From contig CANMJA010000002.1 of assembly GCA_947498055.1 (NCBI GenBank), positions 124,001 through 188,000 of the forward strand: DNA of 64,000 nt, in the 5' to 3' direction. The notes below the pieces were generated by a model. It saw nothing but the letters and a program-made list of their open reading frames with translations. It had not been told where the DNA came from and ran no database searches. Positions 1 through 9,580 of this stretch are shown here, piece after piece. This stretch comes from an uncultured Tenacibaculum sp. GTDB lineage: Bacteria > Bacteroidota > Bacteroidia > Flavobacteriales > Flavobacteriaceae. Both the position numbers and the translations under genes were made by a program. The stretch's first letter is position 1. Each line of letters opens with the position of its first letter.

Positions 1-169
1 CGCGTCTACCACGAACAGATTCTTCAAAAGCAGGTTGAAATTCACCATCGCTAAATGGCGTTATTTTTACATTACCTAACTTTTCACCATATGCTTTTGC
101 TATTTTTTCTGCAAGCTCCATACTTTGTCTGCAAGCAAACAATTTAGGAGTAAGTTGATTATAAGACAT
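1..169 (-). CDS. prs: Ribose-phosphate pyrophosphokinase (PRPP synthetase), N-terminal fragment
   Basis: Only the first 56 codons are inside the window; the gene runs off the left edge. The translated start (MSYNQLTPKLFACRQS, then AEKIAKAYGEKLG and ITPFSDGEFQP) matches the N-terminus of PRPP synthetases, where the FSDGE segment forms part of the ATP/regulatory site. The enzyme makes phosphoribosyl pyrophosphate from ribose 5-phosphate and ATP for purine, pyrimidine, histidine and tryptophan synthesis. The ATG at 167-169 is the natural start. Transcription runs leftward, divergent from the tRNA-Leu. The identification rests on the N-terminal motif alone but is distinctive. Confidence 0.9.
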   Translation of the reverse strand, partial: MSYNQLTPKLFACRQSMELAEKIAKAYGEKLGNVKITPFSDGEFQPAFEESVRGRR

Positions 170-265
170 TTATTTGTTGTGTTTATGTTTTGTTGTTGTG
201 GCAAAAGTAAAATTATTTTAAGTAGTATTAAAATGATTTTATTTTAAATATAAAAATAAATTAAT

Positions 266-273
266 TAGATTTG
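266..273 (+). promoter_or_regulatory. Bacteroidota -7 element for tRNA-Leu
   Basis: TAGATTTG is an exact match to the Bacteroidota -7 consensus TAnnTTTG and ends 15 bases before the mature tRNA-Leu 5' end. No clear -33 TTTG box is seen. Confidence 0.55.
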
Positions 274-288
274 CAAACTCTAAAAAAT

Positions 289-370
289 GCTCGAGTGGCG
301 GAATTGGTAGACGCGCTGGATTCAAAATCCAGTTCTTTCGGGAGTATGGGTTCGATTCCCATCTCGAGTA
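289..370 (+). tRNA. tRNA-Leu (anticodon CAA)
   Basis: A complete class II tRNA. The 7-bp acceptor stem GCTCGAG/CTCGAGT closes with a G-T pair, the anticodon stem is CTGGA/TCCAG around the loop TTCAAAA (anticodon CAA), a long variable arm follows, and the T-loop contains GGTTCGATTCC. The long variable arm and the CAA anticodon identify leucine. CCA is not encoded; the discriminator is A370. Confidence 0.96.
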
Positions 371-375
371 CTCTA

Positions 376-410
376 AAAACCTTATACAAATTTTTGTATG
401 GGGTTTTTTT
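376..410 (+). terminator. Rho-independent terminator after tRNA-Leu
   Basis: A 15-bp stem (376-390 with 393-407, including two G-T pairs) with a 2-nt loop is followed by further T residues. It lies directly downstream of the tRNA. Confidence 0.8.
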
Positions 411-614
411 ATAAGCTAATTAGTAATATTGAAATACTTTATTCTTGTTAGTCATAATAATAAGGTTAAACTTTTAAAGTATAAATTTCCTCTTTACTAG
501 TTCTTTCAGTAAAAATTATAGATTATCTATCTACAAATATTTCTTTTTAATAAATTTGATGTAATTATTGCTTTTATAAAAATGTAAATTAATCATACAT
601 ATATGTTATCCACT

Positions 615-974
615 ATGAAAAATATTTTTTTTCTTTTCGTATTAATCTTAACAATTGGATGTAAAAACAAAAAAAAAGATAACTCTATAAAAAATAATTC
701 ATTCAAATCGGTTGAAATAAACCAACAGGCTCAAGAAATAAAATATGTTACAGCTAAATCTGGTTTAGTTTACAGAAATAAACCTAAAGGAGAAAAACTT
801 GGTAAATTTGAATTTAATGAGAAAATTATCATTGACAAACACACTAATATTTTTCAGGAAATAAAAGATGAAAATAAAATTATAAAAGGTAAATGGGTTA
901 GTGTGAAATTAGAAAATAGTATTGTATACGTATTCGATGGTTTTCTTTCAGATACAAAACTCAGATTACTATAG
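615..974 (+). CDS. Small lipoprotein with a bacterial SH3-like region
   Basis: A 119-residue protein with a lipoprotein signal: hydrophobic MKNIFFLFVLILTIG then Cys16, followed by a Lys/Asn-rich linker. The C-terminal 75 residues (AKSGLVYRNKP, GKWVSVKLEN, VYVFDGFLSD) have the spacing of bacterial SH3b domains, which bind peptidoglycan or other cell-wall ligands. It is probably anchored on the periplasmic side of a membrane. An upstream in-frame ATG at 603 exists, but the start at 615 places the signal peptide at the N-terminus. The unknown gene at 992 follows after 17 bases, so they are probably co-transcribed. The SH3 assignment is by pattern only. Confidence 0.7.
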   Translation: MKNIFFLFVLILTIGCKNKKKDNSIKNNSFKSVEINQQAQEIKYVTAKSGLVYRNKPKGEKLGKFEFNEKIIIDKHTNIFQEIKDENKIIKGKWVSVKLENSIVYVFDGFLSDTKLRLL

Positions 975-991
975 AAGATATAAAACTATTT

Positions 992-1621
992 ATGGGTAAT
1001 GTTATTTGGATATCAGAAGAATTTAAAAACATTTTAGAAGAAACAAAAATACTTTCTAAAGCATACGATTGTGAGTTTTACTCTGATATAGCGTATGATG
1101 ATGAAATTACAAATGAACCAACATTATATGGTGATAAAAACTTTATGGAACCTTACCCTTTTAAAATAGATAATAATTTATATAGCACTGACTTTTATGA
1201 TGGAAAACAGTTAAAAATTATACACATAAATAACAAAGTTCTAATTATAGAAAAAGACAATAAAAAATACAAATTCACTAAAAGTAATATCAAGAAAAAC
1301 TCATCGTATGTAGTTGGGGGTATTGACACAGCTTCTTTTCATTTTTTTGTTAATTGGTTTGAAGAAAGTGATTTTATTTTTACAAACGAAAATGGAACAA
1401 AAAATTACAATTCCAAAAATGTAAACTATTGGTTAAATGGTAATATTATCGAAATAGAAAAAACTACATATAATATTGATAATGTTGAAAATGACACTTA
1501 TTTTTTATCTGAAGTAAATGTCGTTTGGGAAGATGAAATAGATTTTTCAACTTCTAAAACTGGAAAAAAAGCTACCCTCATAAAAATTAAACAAACAACA
1601 GGTAACATAGGTAATAATTAA
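992..1621 (+). CDS. Uncharacterised protein (209 aa)
   Basis: I do not recognise this protein. It has no signal peptide or membrane segment, is rich in Asn, Lys and aromatic residues, and contains a central stretch with alternating hydrophobic residues (IIHINNKVLIIEKD) suggesting beta structure. Because it starts 17 bases after the SH3-like lipoprotein gene, it probably belongs to the same transcript; such pairs in Bacteroidota are often lineage-specific accessory genes. No catalytic motif is evident. The reading frame is intact and the codon use is AT-rich like that of its neighbours. Confidence 0.65.
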   Translation: MGNVIWISEEFKNILEETKILSKAYDCEFYSDIAYDDEITNEPTLYGDKNFMEPYPFKIDNNLYSTDFYDGKQLKIIHINNKVLIIEKDNKKYKFTKSNIKKNSSYVVGGIDTASFHFFVNWFEESDFIFTNENGTKNYNSKNVNYWLNGNIIEIEKTTYNIDNVENDTYFLSEVNVVWEDEIDFSTSKTGKKATLIKIKQTTGNIGNN

Positions 1622-1818
1622 TACGTTTTTTAGTATTTAATCCAAAGTTTAGTGTATTTTTATGAAGTTCGACAAATCTTTTGATTTGGCTAAGTGCTTA
1701 ATAGGAAATTAATCGCTTATTTATTTCCTCACGAATCATAGCCGAAGCCTTTAGCAACACATTACGAAATAGCAACAATCGTATTGAATATTTATTAGGA
1801 TAAAGTGATTTTTACAAT

Positions 1819-2637
1819 ATGGAAAACACATATCATTACGACATTATTGCAAGAGCAATTTCTTTTATTAAAAAATATCATAAAGAACAACCTTCACTAG
1901 ATGAGATTGCAAATCAAGTCAATTTAAGTAAGTATCATTTTCAACGTGTGTTTAAAAAATGGGTTGGAATTAGCCCTAAAGATTATTTACAATTCTTAAC
2001 ATTAGAAAATGCTAAAGCATCTCTAAGAAAAGGAAAATCTACACTTGAAACATCCTATAATGTAGGTTTGTCAGGAAATAGTAGATTACACGATTTATTT
2101 ATAAAAATAGAGGCTTGTACACCAGGAGAATTTCAAAAAAGAGGACAAAATTTAAAATTTTACAGAAGTGAAATTGAAACACCCTTTGGAAAAGCAACAA
2201 TTCTGGAGACACAAAAAGGAATTTCTTCATTATCTTTTGATTCATCAGATTTTAAAAGAATTAAAGCTGAATATCATCAAGCAGTATTTGCTAATGAACT
2301 AGCTGAAAATGGAAAAATAGTTCAAGATTACTTTAAAAACTGGGAAATTCCTTCAACACCTATTAGTTTAGATTTAACAGGAACTTCATTCCAAATTCAA
2401 GTATGGAAAGCCTTATTGCAAATACCTTCATCGAATTTATTAGCATATCAAGATATAGCAAAAATAATAGATAACTCTAAAGCAGTAAGAGCTGTTGGTA
2501 CAGCTATTAGCAAAAACCCAATAGCATACTTGATTCCTTGTCACAGAGTTATTAAAAGTGATGGAAATATGGGAAACTATAGATGGAATACTGAAAGGAA
2601 AATTGCTATCAATAGCTATGAATCTATAAAACTATAA
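1819..2637 (+). CDS. AraC-type regulator fused to methylated-DNA-protein-cysteine methyltransferase (Ada-like)
   Basis: A 272-residue fusion. Residues about 8-105 form an AraC-type double helix-turn-helix (SLDEIANQVNLSKYHFQRVF). Residues about 110-270 form an O6-alkylguanine-DNA alkyltransferase with the active-site motif IPCHRVI, in which Cys241 takes the alkyl group from DNA in a suicidal reaction. The zinc-binding N-terminal domain of E. coli Ada (the methylphosphotriester sensor) is absent, so whether it also activates transcription on alkylation is uncertain. The fusion without the sensor is common in Bacteroidota. It is followed by a PaiB-like gene 62 bases downstream. Confidence 0.92.
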   Translation: MENTYHYDIIARAISFIKKYHKEQPSLDEIANQVNLSKYHFQRVFKKWVGISPKDYLQFLTLENAKASLRKGKSTLETSYNVGLSGNSRLHDLFIKIEACTPGEFQKRGQNLKFYRSEIETPFGKATILETQKGISSLSFDSSDFKRIKAEYHQAVFANELAENGKIVQDYFKNWEIPSTPISLDLTGTSFQIQVWKALLQIPSSNLLAYQDIAKIIDNSKAVRAVGTAISKNPIAYLIPCHRVIKSDGNMGNYRWNTERKIAINSYESIKL

Positions 2638-2699
2638 ATACCGCAAGAATCAGATTGCTATTATTTCTATTGTTTAGAATATTTGCATAAAAAAACAAT

Positions 2700-3320
2700 A
2701 TGTGGGTACCTGAAAAATATAAAATAGAAGAGGATAAAACAATACGAGAATTTATTATCAAAACAGGATTAGCAACATTGATTACAATGAATAACAACTA
2801 TCCAATTGCAACTCATACTCCTATTGAATTAGAATATGACAAAAATGGGAATAAAATGTTAAGAGGACATATTGCTAAGGCAAATCCACAAAGTGAAATT
2901 TTAAAAACAGAACCTAAAGCTCTAGTAATTTTTCAATCCCCCATTCAGCATTATATTTCATCTTCTTGGTATGAAAAACCAAATGCACCTACTTGGAATT
3001 ATATGTCTGTTCATTTGTACGGTAAAATTTCAATTATAAAAGGTAAAGAACTTTGGGAATCTGTAAATAGGTTGACCAAACGACACGAAAAAATAAGTAA
3101 GTGTCCTGTTTCATTAGAAACATTACCAAATAATGTCCAAGATATGTTAAAAGGCGTTACTGGTTTTGAAATTCTTATCGAAAAAATAGAGGCTTCTTTT
3201 AAATTAAGTCAAAACAGAAATGAAAAGGACATTAAAAGCATTATTACAGAATTGTTGGAACTAGACACACCAATATCAACACTAATGTCTCAAACTATAC
3301 ATAAAACTAAAACACAATAA
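2700..3320 (+). CDS. FMN-binding negative regulator, PaiB family
   Basis: A 206-residue protein with the PaiB family layout: N-terminal MWVPEKYK, then a split-barrel flavin-binding fold (ATLITMNNNYPIATHTPIEL, GHIAKANPQ, FQSPIQHYISSSWY, PTWNYMSVHLYG). Members are FMN-binding proteins; Bacillus PaiB was described as a repressor of sporulation and protease genes, but most homologues have unknown roles. It starts at the ATG at 2700. The DUF1203 gene begins 6 bases after its stop, so they are probably an operon. The family call is firm; a regulatory function here is only by analogy. Confidence 0.88.
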   Translation: MWVPEKYKIEEDKTIREFIIKTGLATLITMNNNYPIATHTPIELEYDKNGNKMLRGHIAKANPQSEILKTEPKALVIFQSPIQHYISSSWYEKPNAPTWNYMSVHLYGKISIIKGKELWESVNRLTKRHEKISKCPVSLETLPNNVQDMLKGVTGFEILIEKIEASFKLSQNRNEKDIKSIITELLELDTPISTLMSQTIHKTKTQ

Positions 3321-3326
3321 ATAATT

Positions 3327-3800
3327 ATGAAAACAAATTTCAAAATTTCTGCAATAGAAAATCAATTTAATCATTTATTCAACTTAAATGAAGAAGAGTT
3401 GACCTCAAAAAAAATGATTAAAATGATTGTAGATGAAAAACCTGGTTATCCTTGTAGAGCTAGTCTTGAAGATGCTGAAATTGGTGAAGAAGTTATTTTA
3501 TTACCATTTGAACATCATAAAACCACGTCACCATATCATTCAAGTGGCCCTATTTTTATTAGAAAAAATGCAAAAACACGAGATTTAAGTATTAATGAAG
3601 TGCCAAAAATGTTACTACATAGACTTTTATCATTAAGAATGTATAATAAAAATGGAATGATGTTAGATGCAAAAACTATTGAAGGAGAAAGACTTAAAAA
3701 TGAAATAAACGAAATTTTCAAGAATAACTCAGTCAGTTACATACAAATCCATAATTCAAGTCCTGGTTGTTATAATTGTCAAGTTAATAGAGTTAAATAA
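3327..3800 (+). CDS. DUF1203 family protein
   Basis: A 157-residue cytoplasmic protein resembling DUF1203: the segment GYPCRASLEDAEIGEEVILL, then FEHHKTTSPYHSSGPIFI, and a C-terminal SPGCYNCQVNR motif with two cysteines. The function of the family is unknown; the conserved Cys and His residues suggest metal binding or a small-molecule reaction, which is inference. It is encoded 6 bases downstream of the PaiB-like gene and ends the accessory cluster that begins at 603. Confidence 0.82.
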   Translation: MKTNFKISAIENQFNHLFNLNEEELTSKKMIKMIVDEKPGYPCRASLEDAEIGEEVILLPFEHHKTTSPYHSSGPIFIRKNAKTRDLSINEVPKMLLHRLLSLRMYNKNGMMLDAKTIEGERLKNEINEIFKNNSVSYIQIHNSSPGCYNCQVNRVK

Positions 3801-3809
3801 AAATGTGGC

Positions 3810-3945
3810 ATAACAAAAGTGTAAGTAATAGTAGTTTAAGTGTAAAAAAAATCACTATTTCATTTTATTAAGTGTATTATAATTCAAAAAGATTGTAATT
3901 TAAATTCGCCACTACCTATAAACCATACCGATAACAAGAGTGTAA
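3810..3945. repeat. Pair of 15-bp direct repeats in an intergenic region
   Basis: ATAACAAAAGTGTAA (3810-3824) and ATAACAAGAGTGTAA (3931-3945) match at 14 of 15 positions and bracket about 106 bp between the DUF1203 gene and the end of the TonB-dependent receptor gene. Function unknown; they could mark an old insertion or cassette junction. Confidence 0.4.
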
Positions 3946-3979
3946 TGATTAAAAACCATTTTTGTTTTAACCTTAAAAG

Positions 3980-6463
3980 TTAAAAACTAGCAATTAAACT
4001 AAGAGAAAAATTTCTTCCGGGAGCAGATATTCCTGAGGCAAATTCTCGGTAGTGTTTGTCAAAAATATTATCTAATCTTCCTTGTAGTGTTACATTTTTA
4101 TTAAGATTATATCTCGAGAAAAGATCTAATCTTGCCCAACTAGGTGAGTCATAATATTTATTTATATCTTCTGTAGCATTTATATTTACTATTGGAGTTT
4201 GTTCATGATTATCTATACCTTCATTGATATTAAAATCTTCAATATTTTTTTTCGCGTTAAAACGGAAATTAATACCTGCTTCTAATTTATTAAGGGTGTA
4301 ATTAACATCGATATTTCCAAAAAGAGGAGGTATAGAAGACATAGGTTCTTTCGTATCAAAAGTCTTTCCTTTAGTATAAGTTAAAGAGCCAGAGGTTGTC
4401 CAATTCTTATGTAATTTTCCTTGGTAATTAAATGTAAAACCTGTAATGTAAGCTGTTCCTCTATTAATATTAGCTAAAACAACATTGTTAGCGCTATCAA
4501 AAGTTTCTCCATCATAATTAAGTACAAGCCCACCTTGTTCCATAAATACATCTCTATAAATATAATTATTTAGTAATGTATAATAGATGTTTGCTCCAAT
4601 CTTAAATCTTTTTTTGTTCAAATATTTTTGCACTCCTATTTCAGCACTGTAAGCATGCTCGGGTTTTAAATCTATATTCGGAATTGTTAGTCTACCATTT
4701 TTTTCTCTAATTTTTCCTACATCATCTATATTAGGAGCACGAAAACCAGAAGATAAAACGGCATTTAGTTGTAATCCTTTAACAGGTTTATACACATATC
4801 CTATGGTTGCAGTTAAAGCAGTATTGTTTAAACTAATATCTGAGTCTGGTAACGTAATAAATGTTTGATCTATCCATTTTGCTGTTAAATATGTATTTGT
4901 TAAACGAATACCTGTGTTTAGTGTTGATCTCTTAGAAATATCCTGCCTATAATCGACATATAAAGCAGAACTTAAATAACTACTACCACCATCTGGATAA
5001 CGAGATTGCACAGCAAAATCATTAGAGAAACCATTAATTTTATCATTTACAATGTTTAACTCTTTTCCAAAAGAATTGGAAGCAACATCATTATAAGCTA
5101 CCTCAAACCCATACCCTAAATTTCTATTTTTAGCTAACGGAATAGAAAAATCTCCATTTACACTAAATATATCTACTTCTTCTTCTCTATAAGAACGTTC
5201 TAAGCTGCCAAATCTTCGTTGTATTCTACTTTCTTGAATGTTTTGGTATGCGAATGTAATAACACCTTTCTCTAACCATTTTTTCTTTGGTTGTATTGCT
5301 AATTGAGAAGAAACTAATAGCCTATTTTGTGGACCATAGTACCATTCTGCGAATTTAAGAGAAGAAGCATCATCTTCTTCTTTAAGTTCAGAAAGTCTGT
5401 CAAATCTAGGAATATCTGATGACGTAGAGTATTGAATATTAAATTTTAAATCTGTGTTTTTAGAAAGAGGTACATAAAATTTTTGTAAAACATCTGTTTG
5501 GTTATAGCCTGTATTTCTTTGTATATCTGTATCGGGATTTAAGGTAGGAGTTGCTCTATAATTTCCATTTAAATTTTCTGAAAAATAGAAACCTTTTCCC
5601 CAATCTTTAAAACCATGAGAACGATTTTCTCCCATTTTTAAATCTCCAAAATTACTATGAGAAATACTGGTAAAACTAGCCCATTTAGGAAAGCGTAATT
5701 CAATAGATGCTTGGTTTGTTATTTCGCTATTTACTGTTGCAAATCGTGAAAATAAATTTGCTTTTACTTCTTTTTTATCTGAAAGTCTAGGTGTTTTTGT
5801 ATAATAATGTATTACTCCACCTAAAGCATCAGAACCATAAGTAACAGAAGTGGGGCCAAATACAACTTCCGTTTTATCTAACATATTTGGCGCTATAGTG
5901 ATAGAGTTTTGTAAGTGTCCTTTTCGATAAATTGCATTATTCATTCGTACTCCATCTACCACTAATAAAACTCGATTACTTTCCATTCCTCTTAAAACAG
6001 GACTACCTCCTCCGAATTGAGATTTTTGAACTTTAATACCTGGAATTGCAGCTAAAATATCTGCAGAGGTTTGCGCTGCAATTTTTTGTATTCCTTTTGT
6101 TTTAATAACTTCAATTTGTTCTGCTATTCGATTTGTTTTGGCTTCATTTCTAAAAACAGAAACAATTACTTCGTCTAATTGTTCTGATTCTTTTGAAAGG
6201 TATACAATGTTTTTATTTAATATTATTGTTGCTTTTTTTGAAGATAATTCTGCATAAGAAACGTGTGAAAAATAAATAACTTCATTAGAAAATGCAGAAA
6301 TATCTACGACTCCATTTGCATCTGTAACAGCTGAATGCGTTTTGTTTTTATTGTACAAAGCAACAGCTTCAATTACCTTTCCTGTTGTTGCATCAAAAAC
6401 GGTAATTTTTTGAGAAAAAAGAGTGGAAGAAATGAATAAAAAAAATAAAATTATATACCTCAT
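3980..6463 (-). CDS. TonB-dependent outer-membrane receptor, haem-receptor-like
   Basis: An 827-residue receptor. A signal peptide (about residues 1-17, ending LFSQ) precedes a carboxypeptidase-regulatory-like domain (to about 85), then the plug (LDEVIVSVFR as TonB-box-like segment, DILAAIPGIKVQKS, RGMESNRVLLVVDGVRMN) and a 22-strand barrel ending in aromatic-rich strands with a terminal Phe. A FRAP motif (SGFRAPNIDD, about residue 574) is shared with haem/haemoglobin receptors, so haem-type iron uptake is possible but not proven. It acts in the outer membrane, driven by TonB-ExbBD. It ends the leftward run porZ-recO-receptor; only 3 bases separate it from recO. Confidence 0.92.
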   Translation of the reverse strand: MRYIILFFLFISSTLFSQKITVFDATTGKVIEAVALYNKNKTHSAVTDANGVVDISAFSNEVIYFSHVSYAELSSKKATIILNKNIVYLSKESEQLDEVIVSVFRNEAKTNRIAEQIEVIKTKGIQKIAAQTSADILAAIPGIKVQKSQFGGGSPVLRGMESNRVLLVVDGVRMNNAIYRKGHLQNSITIAPNMLDKTEVVFGPTSVTYGSDALGGVIHYYTKTPRLSDKKEVKANLFSRFATVNSEITNQASIELRFPKWASFTSISHSNFGDLKMGENRSHGFKDWGKGFYFSENLNGNYRATPTLNPDTDIQRNTGYNQTDVLQKFYVPLSKNTDLKFNIQYSTSSDIPRFDRLSELKEEDDASSLKFAEWYYGPQNRLLVSSQLAIQPKKKWLEKGVITFAYQNIQESRIQRRFGSLERSYREEEVDIFSVNGDFSIPLAKNRNLGYGFEVAYNDVASNSFGKELNIVNDKINGFSNDFAVQSRYPDGGSSYLSSALYVDYRQDISKRSTLNTGIRLTNTYLTAKWIDQTFITLPDSDISLNNTALTATIGYVYKPVKGLQLNAVLSSGFRAPNIDDVGKIREKNGRLTIPNIDLKPEHAYSAEIGVQKYLNKKRFKIGANIYYTLLNNYIYRDVFMEQGGLVLNYDGETFDSANNVVLANINRGTAYITGFTFNYQGKLHKNWTTSGSLTYTKGKTFDTKEPMSSIPPLFGNIDVNYTLNKLEAGINFRFNAKKNIEDFNINEGIDNHEQTPIVNINATEDINKYYDSPSWARLDLFSRYNLNKNVTLQGRLDNIFDKHYREFASGISAPGRNFSLSLIASF

Positions 6464-6466
6464 AAT

Positions 6467-7189
6467 CTAACTAAACACTGTTTCTAAAACATCCAAAGAT
6501 TTTGGTTTTCTAAAACCTTCCAAATGTAATTCAAAATATCGAATTATAGTTCTAAGTATCACTTGTCTTTCTTTACTTTGAAAAGAAACTGTATGTATTG
6601 CATCAAAATGTATGCCTAATAGCTTTTTAAACAGCTTTAGTTTTTCTCCTGTTATTACTAATTTATCATGAATAGAAAATGTAAAACTTCCTTCTACTAA
6701 ATTAAACCCAGGTTTTTCTTGTTCAGAAACATCAGGGTAAAACCCTAAATAGCGTGTTAAATTCAGTAAAAAAAGTAAATGGAAATTAGCAATAGAATGA
6801 TGTGTGTCTAGCCAGATAAATGCTGTTTCTAAATAATGAAACAACCTATCATTTTGTTCTTCTTCTTGTATAATACTATTTAAAATTTCTGATAAAAATA
6901 GTACAATACTTTGTTTTACAATAGAGTTATGAATTGTAGTATAGGGGTAACTTACTCTTGCTTCTCGTATGCTATTTAAAGTATCTCTATTGGTATGATT
7001 TGCTGTGAGTTCTAATTGTGTAAGTGGTTGAAAATAAGCCGATTTTAGTTTTCCTTTTTTAGCTTTTAAAATTCCTCTTAATAAGTATGATTTTACACCT
7101 TCTTCTTTTGTAAAGCATTTTACAATTAAACTGGTATCGCTATATTTTATAGCACTAAAAACAATTGCTTTTGTTGTTACTATTGCCAT
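6467..7189 (-). CDS. recO: DNA repair protein RecO
   Basis: A 240-residue RecO. The N-terminal OB-fold is visible (TKAIVFSAIKYSDTSLIVKCFT, then GVKSYLLRGI and KSAYFQPLTQLEL), followed by a helical C-terminal domain. RecO binds SSB-coated single-stranded DNA and, with RecR, loads RecA during gap repair. The zinc-binding cysteine cluster of some RecO proteins is absent, as is common in Bacteroidota. The gene is packed between the porZ-like gene (its stop immediately abuts this start) and the TonB receptor gene, suggesting one transcript. Confidence 0.95.
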   Translation of the reverse strand: MAIVTTKAIVFSAIKYSDTSLIVKCFTKEEGVKSYLLRGILKAKKGKLKSAYFQPLTQLELTANHTNRDTLNSIREARVSYPYTTIHNSIVKQSIVLFLSEILNSIIQEEEQNDRLFHYLETAFIWLDTHHSIANFHLLFLLNLTRYLGFYPDVSEQEKPGFNLVEGSFTFSIHDKLVITGEKLKLFKKLLGIHFDAIHTVSFQSKERQVILRTIIRYFELHLEGFRKPKSLDVLETVFS

Positions 7190-9511
7190 TTAGTTTACAA
7201 TAGCAATTTTTGTGGTTGCGGTTTCGCTTCCATCATCGTTAGATAATAAAACAATATAAATACCAGAAGCAACTTTTTGCCCAGCTAAATTTCTTTTATT
7301 CCATACTGCTTTTCCTCCTTCTAATTGTTCTCCTTCTATTACATTAGTTTCATATACTAAGTTACCTGCTGTGTCTAAAATTTTAATATTGGTTCCTTTT
7401 GGTAAACTTGTGCCATTTCTTCCGTCTATGGTTACTCTGTCATGATTATTTAAGACAGGATTGGGATATGCATACACTTCCCCAAGTTCCTCTCCAAAAG
7501 ACGAAACGTTACTGTTATAGGCAACAATTCCTTTATCTGTGGCAAAAAAAACTTTTCCAGATGATTCATTAACCGCGATTTTTAAAATTTTATTAGATGG
7601 TAATGGTGAATTGTCTTTATTAAAATTTGCTATTGTATTTTGTCCGTTTGGATTCGTATACAAAACTCCTCCATTATCGGTACCAAACCATTTATTATTT
7701 GCTCCATCCACTTCAATGGCATTAATGGTTTGATCTCCTAATAATTTTTTAGGAATTCCTTCATCAATTATAATAACAGGATTTGTGTCATATACTGTTT
7801 CGTCAAAAATATTTGCAGGATTGTTATACACCACTAAACCAGATAATGTTCCAATCCAAATTCGATTATTTTTATCTATAGCAATGGTTCTTGTATTTGC
7901 ATTTGGTAAACTTCCTTTGGTGGCTTCTGTGGTTAAAGCTCTTTTTCTGTCTCCATTTTCATTATAAATAAACACGCCGTTTCTTCTGGTAGTAATCCAA
8001 ACAGAATTTGTATTATCAACTACAATCTCACCCATTCCTGGTTTATCTGTAACATATAATTCATTAATATTGAAACTAGACCATTGACCATCTGTACTCA
8101 GTTTTTTCAATCTTGAGTTCGAAATTAAATTTGTTACCCATAAGTTACCCTCTCTATCAAATGCTGTTCCAGAAATACGAACAGTAACTCTGTTAGGATC
8201 TGTTGGAACGATATCTTCTAAAGGACTATTTAAATGATTATAAAAAGTGGAAATAGTATTGTCTATAATTTCAAATAAACCACCCGTTAACGGCGTTGTT
8301 ATTTGCCCTGTATCTCCAAAAGAACTAATAAAAACTCTATTCTCACTATTTTTGTCTATGGTTATATTTACTAAATCTCCGAAAGGATTTGTTGTGGTAA
8401 ATGGTGTATTTATCCATTTTTCTCCATTATAATGAGAAAACCCTTGTCTAATTTGAGAGGGTGTAAATGTAACATCATAACCACCATATACCACCCATAA
8501 ATCGTTATTATGTGCTTCTATAGAAAATATGGAGTTAGATAAAGGTCCTTCTGGATGAATTTCTGTATAAGATGTTGTTTCAATAGGAGCAGATAACACT
8601 CCAAATTCCTTCGTTCCTAAAAACACATTTCCGTTAATAAAAGAAGCGGAGTTTAATGAAAAATTAAAACTATTAGTTGTGGTATTATTCCCAATTACAT
8701 TTAATGTTTCATTATAAATAATAGCACTGTTAGATAATGTTACAATCAAATTATTTTCTGAAGATGAAATGTCTACGATATTTTCTGCATAAGAAAGCAC
8801 ATTCTGTTGCGTAGTTCCATTAATTCTAAAAATACTATTGGTAGTAACGGCGTACACATTTCCTGAAAATGTTATGATTTTCTGATAATCTCCTGTAAAA
8901 CGTAAATCCCAATTAGTAGCATCTATTAAATTCGGGTTATTACTATTTGCAACATAAATTCCATTAGTTGTAGCTGCAAAAATTTCATTATTAGCAACAG
9001 TAATTTGATGTATGTTTACACTAGAAGAACCAGATCCTATAAAATAAGTATCTCCAAATTCTAGTTTTTCAATATCATATACTATAACTGCAAAGGAAGT
9101 TGCTAGATATAGTTTCTTTTCATGTTCGTAAATATGATTAATTCTTTTAAGTCCAGATTGATTAAAATTGACAATATCTGGAGAAACTGTTACTGTTCCA
9201 TCTTCGCTAACCACTTCTATTAATCCATTATCATACCCAATAATTAAACGTTGAAATTCTTCATTAAAATGAATTGCAGAGGTAGTTTCACCAGATAATC
9301 CGTTTACTGAAGATAATTTTTCTATTTCTTCAGATTGTAAATTATAGGTAAATACTGCATTATCGGCCAATGCATACAATACATTATTAGTAACTGTAAA
9401 ACTTTTTACATTATTATAGGAAAAAAAATCTTCCCATCGATTACTAAAATCAGCTTGAGAATAAGAAAGTAGTGAAAAAAATAAAATGAAAAAGAGTGTG
9501 TATTTCTTCAT
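7190..9511 (-). CDS. porZ: PorZ-like two-propeller surface protein with type IX secretion C-terminal domain
   Basis: A 773-residue secreted protein. A signal peptide (MKKYTLFFILFFSLLSYSQA) is followed by repeated propeller blades of the two-component-regulator type (for example NNRIWIGTLSGLVVYN and NNKWFGTDNGGVLYTN) and a C-terminal sorting domain (AYPNPVLNN to VASGIYIVLLS). PorZ is a surface component of the type IX secretion attachment complex that helps deliver the lipopolysaccharide anchor to cargo. The first ATG at 9544 would put 11 residues before the signal peptide, so I place the start at 9511. Assignment to PorZ rather than a generic propeller cargo protein rests on size, N-terminal pattern and the single-copy core location beside recO. 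Confidence 0.8.
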   Translation of the reverse strand: MKKYTLFFILFFSLLSYSQADFSNRWEDFFSYNNVKSFTVTNNVLYALADNAVFTYNLQSEEIEKLSSVNGLSGETTSAIHFNEEFQRLIIGYDNGLIEVVSEDGTVTVSPDIVNFNQSGLKRINHIYEHEKKLYLATSFAVIVYDIEKLEFGDTYFIGSGSSSVNIHQITVANNEIFAATTNGIYVANSNNPNLIDATNWDLRFTGDYQKIITFSGNVYAVTTNSIFRINGTTQQNVLSYAENIVDISSSENNLIVTLSNSAIIYNETLNVIGNNTTTNSFNFSLNSASFINGNVFLGTKEFGVLSAPIETTSYTEIHPEGPLSNSIFSIEAHNNDLWVVYGGYDVTFTPSQIRQGFSHYNGEKWINTPFTTTNPFGDLVNITIDKNSENRVFISSFGDTGQITTPLTGGLFEIIDNTISTFYNHLNSPLEDIVPTDPNRVTVRISGTAFDREGNLWVTNLISNSRLKKLSTDGQWSSFNINELYVTDKPGMGEIVVDNTNSVWITTRRNGVFIYNENGDRKRALTTEATKGSLPNANTRTIAIDKNNRIWIGTLSGLVVYNNPANIFDETVYDTNPVIIIDEGIPKKLLGDQTINAIEVDGANNKWFGTDNGGVLYTNPNGQNTIANFNKDNSPLPSNKILKIAVNESSGKVFFATDKGIVAYNSNVSSFGEELGEVYAYPNPVLNNHDRVTIDGRNGTSLPKGTNIKILDTAGNLVYETNVIEGEQLEGGKAVWNKRNLAGQKVASGIYIVLLSNDDGSETATTKIAIVN

Positions 9512-9580
9512 ATTAAACTCAAAGATATTTAATAATAACGACAAAAACGATACATTCGTACAAAATTGAAATACCCTATT

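Noticed and set aside
603..1621. Toxin-immunity pair
   Set aside because: The first product is a lipoprotein with an SH3-like region and the second shows no toxin or immunity motif; a pair is possible but unsupported.
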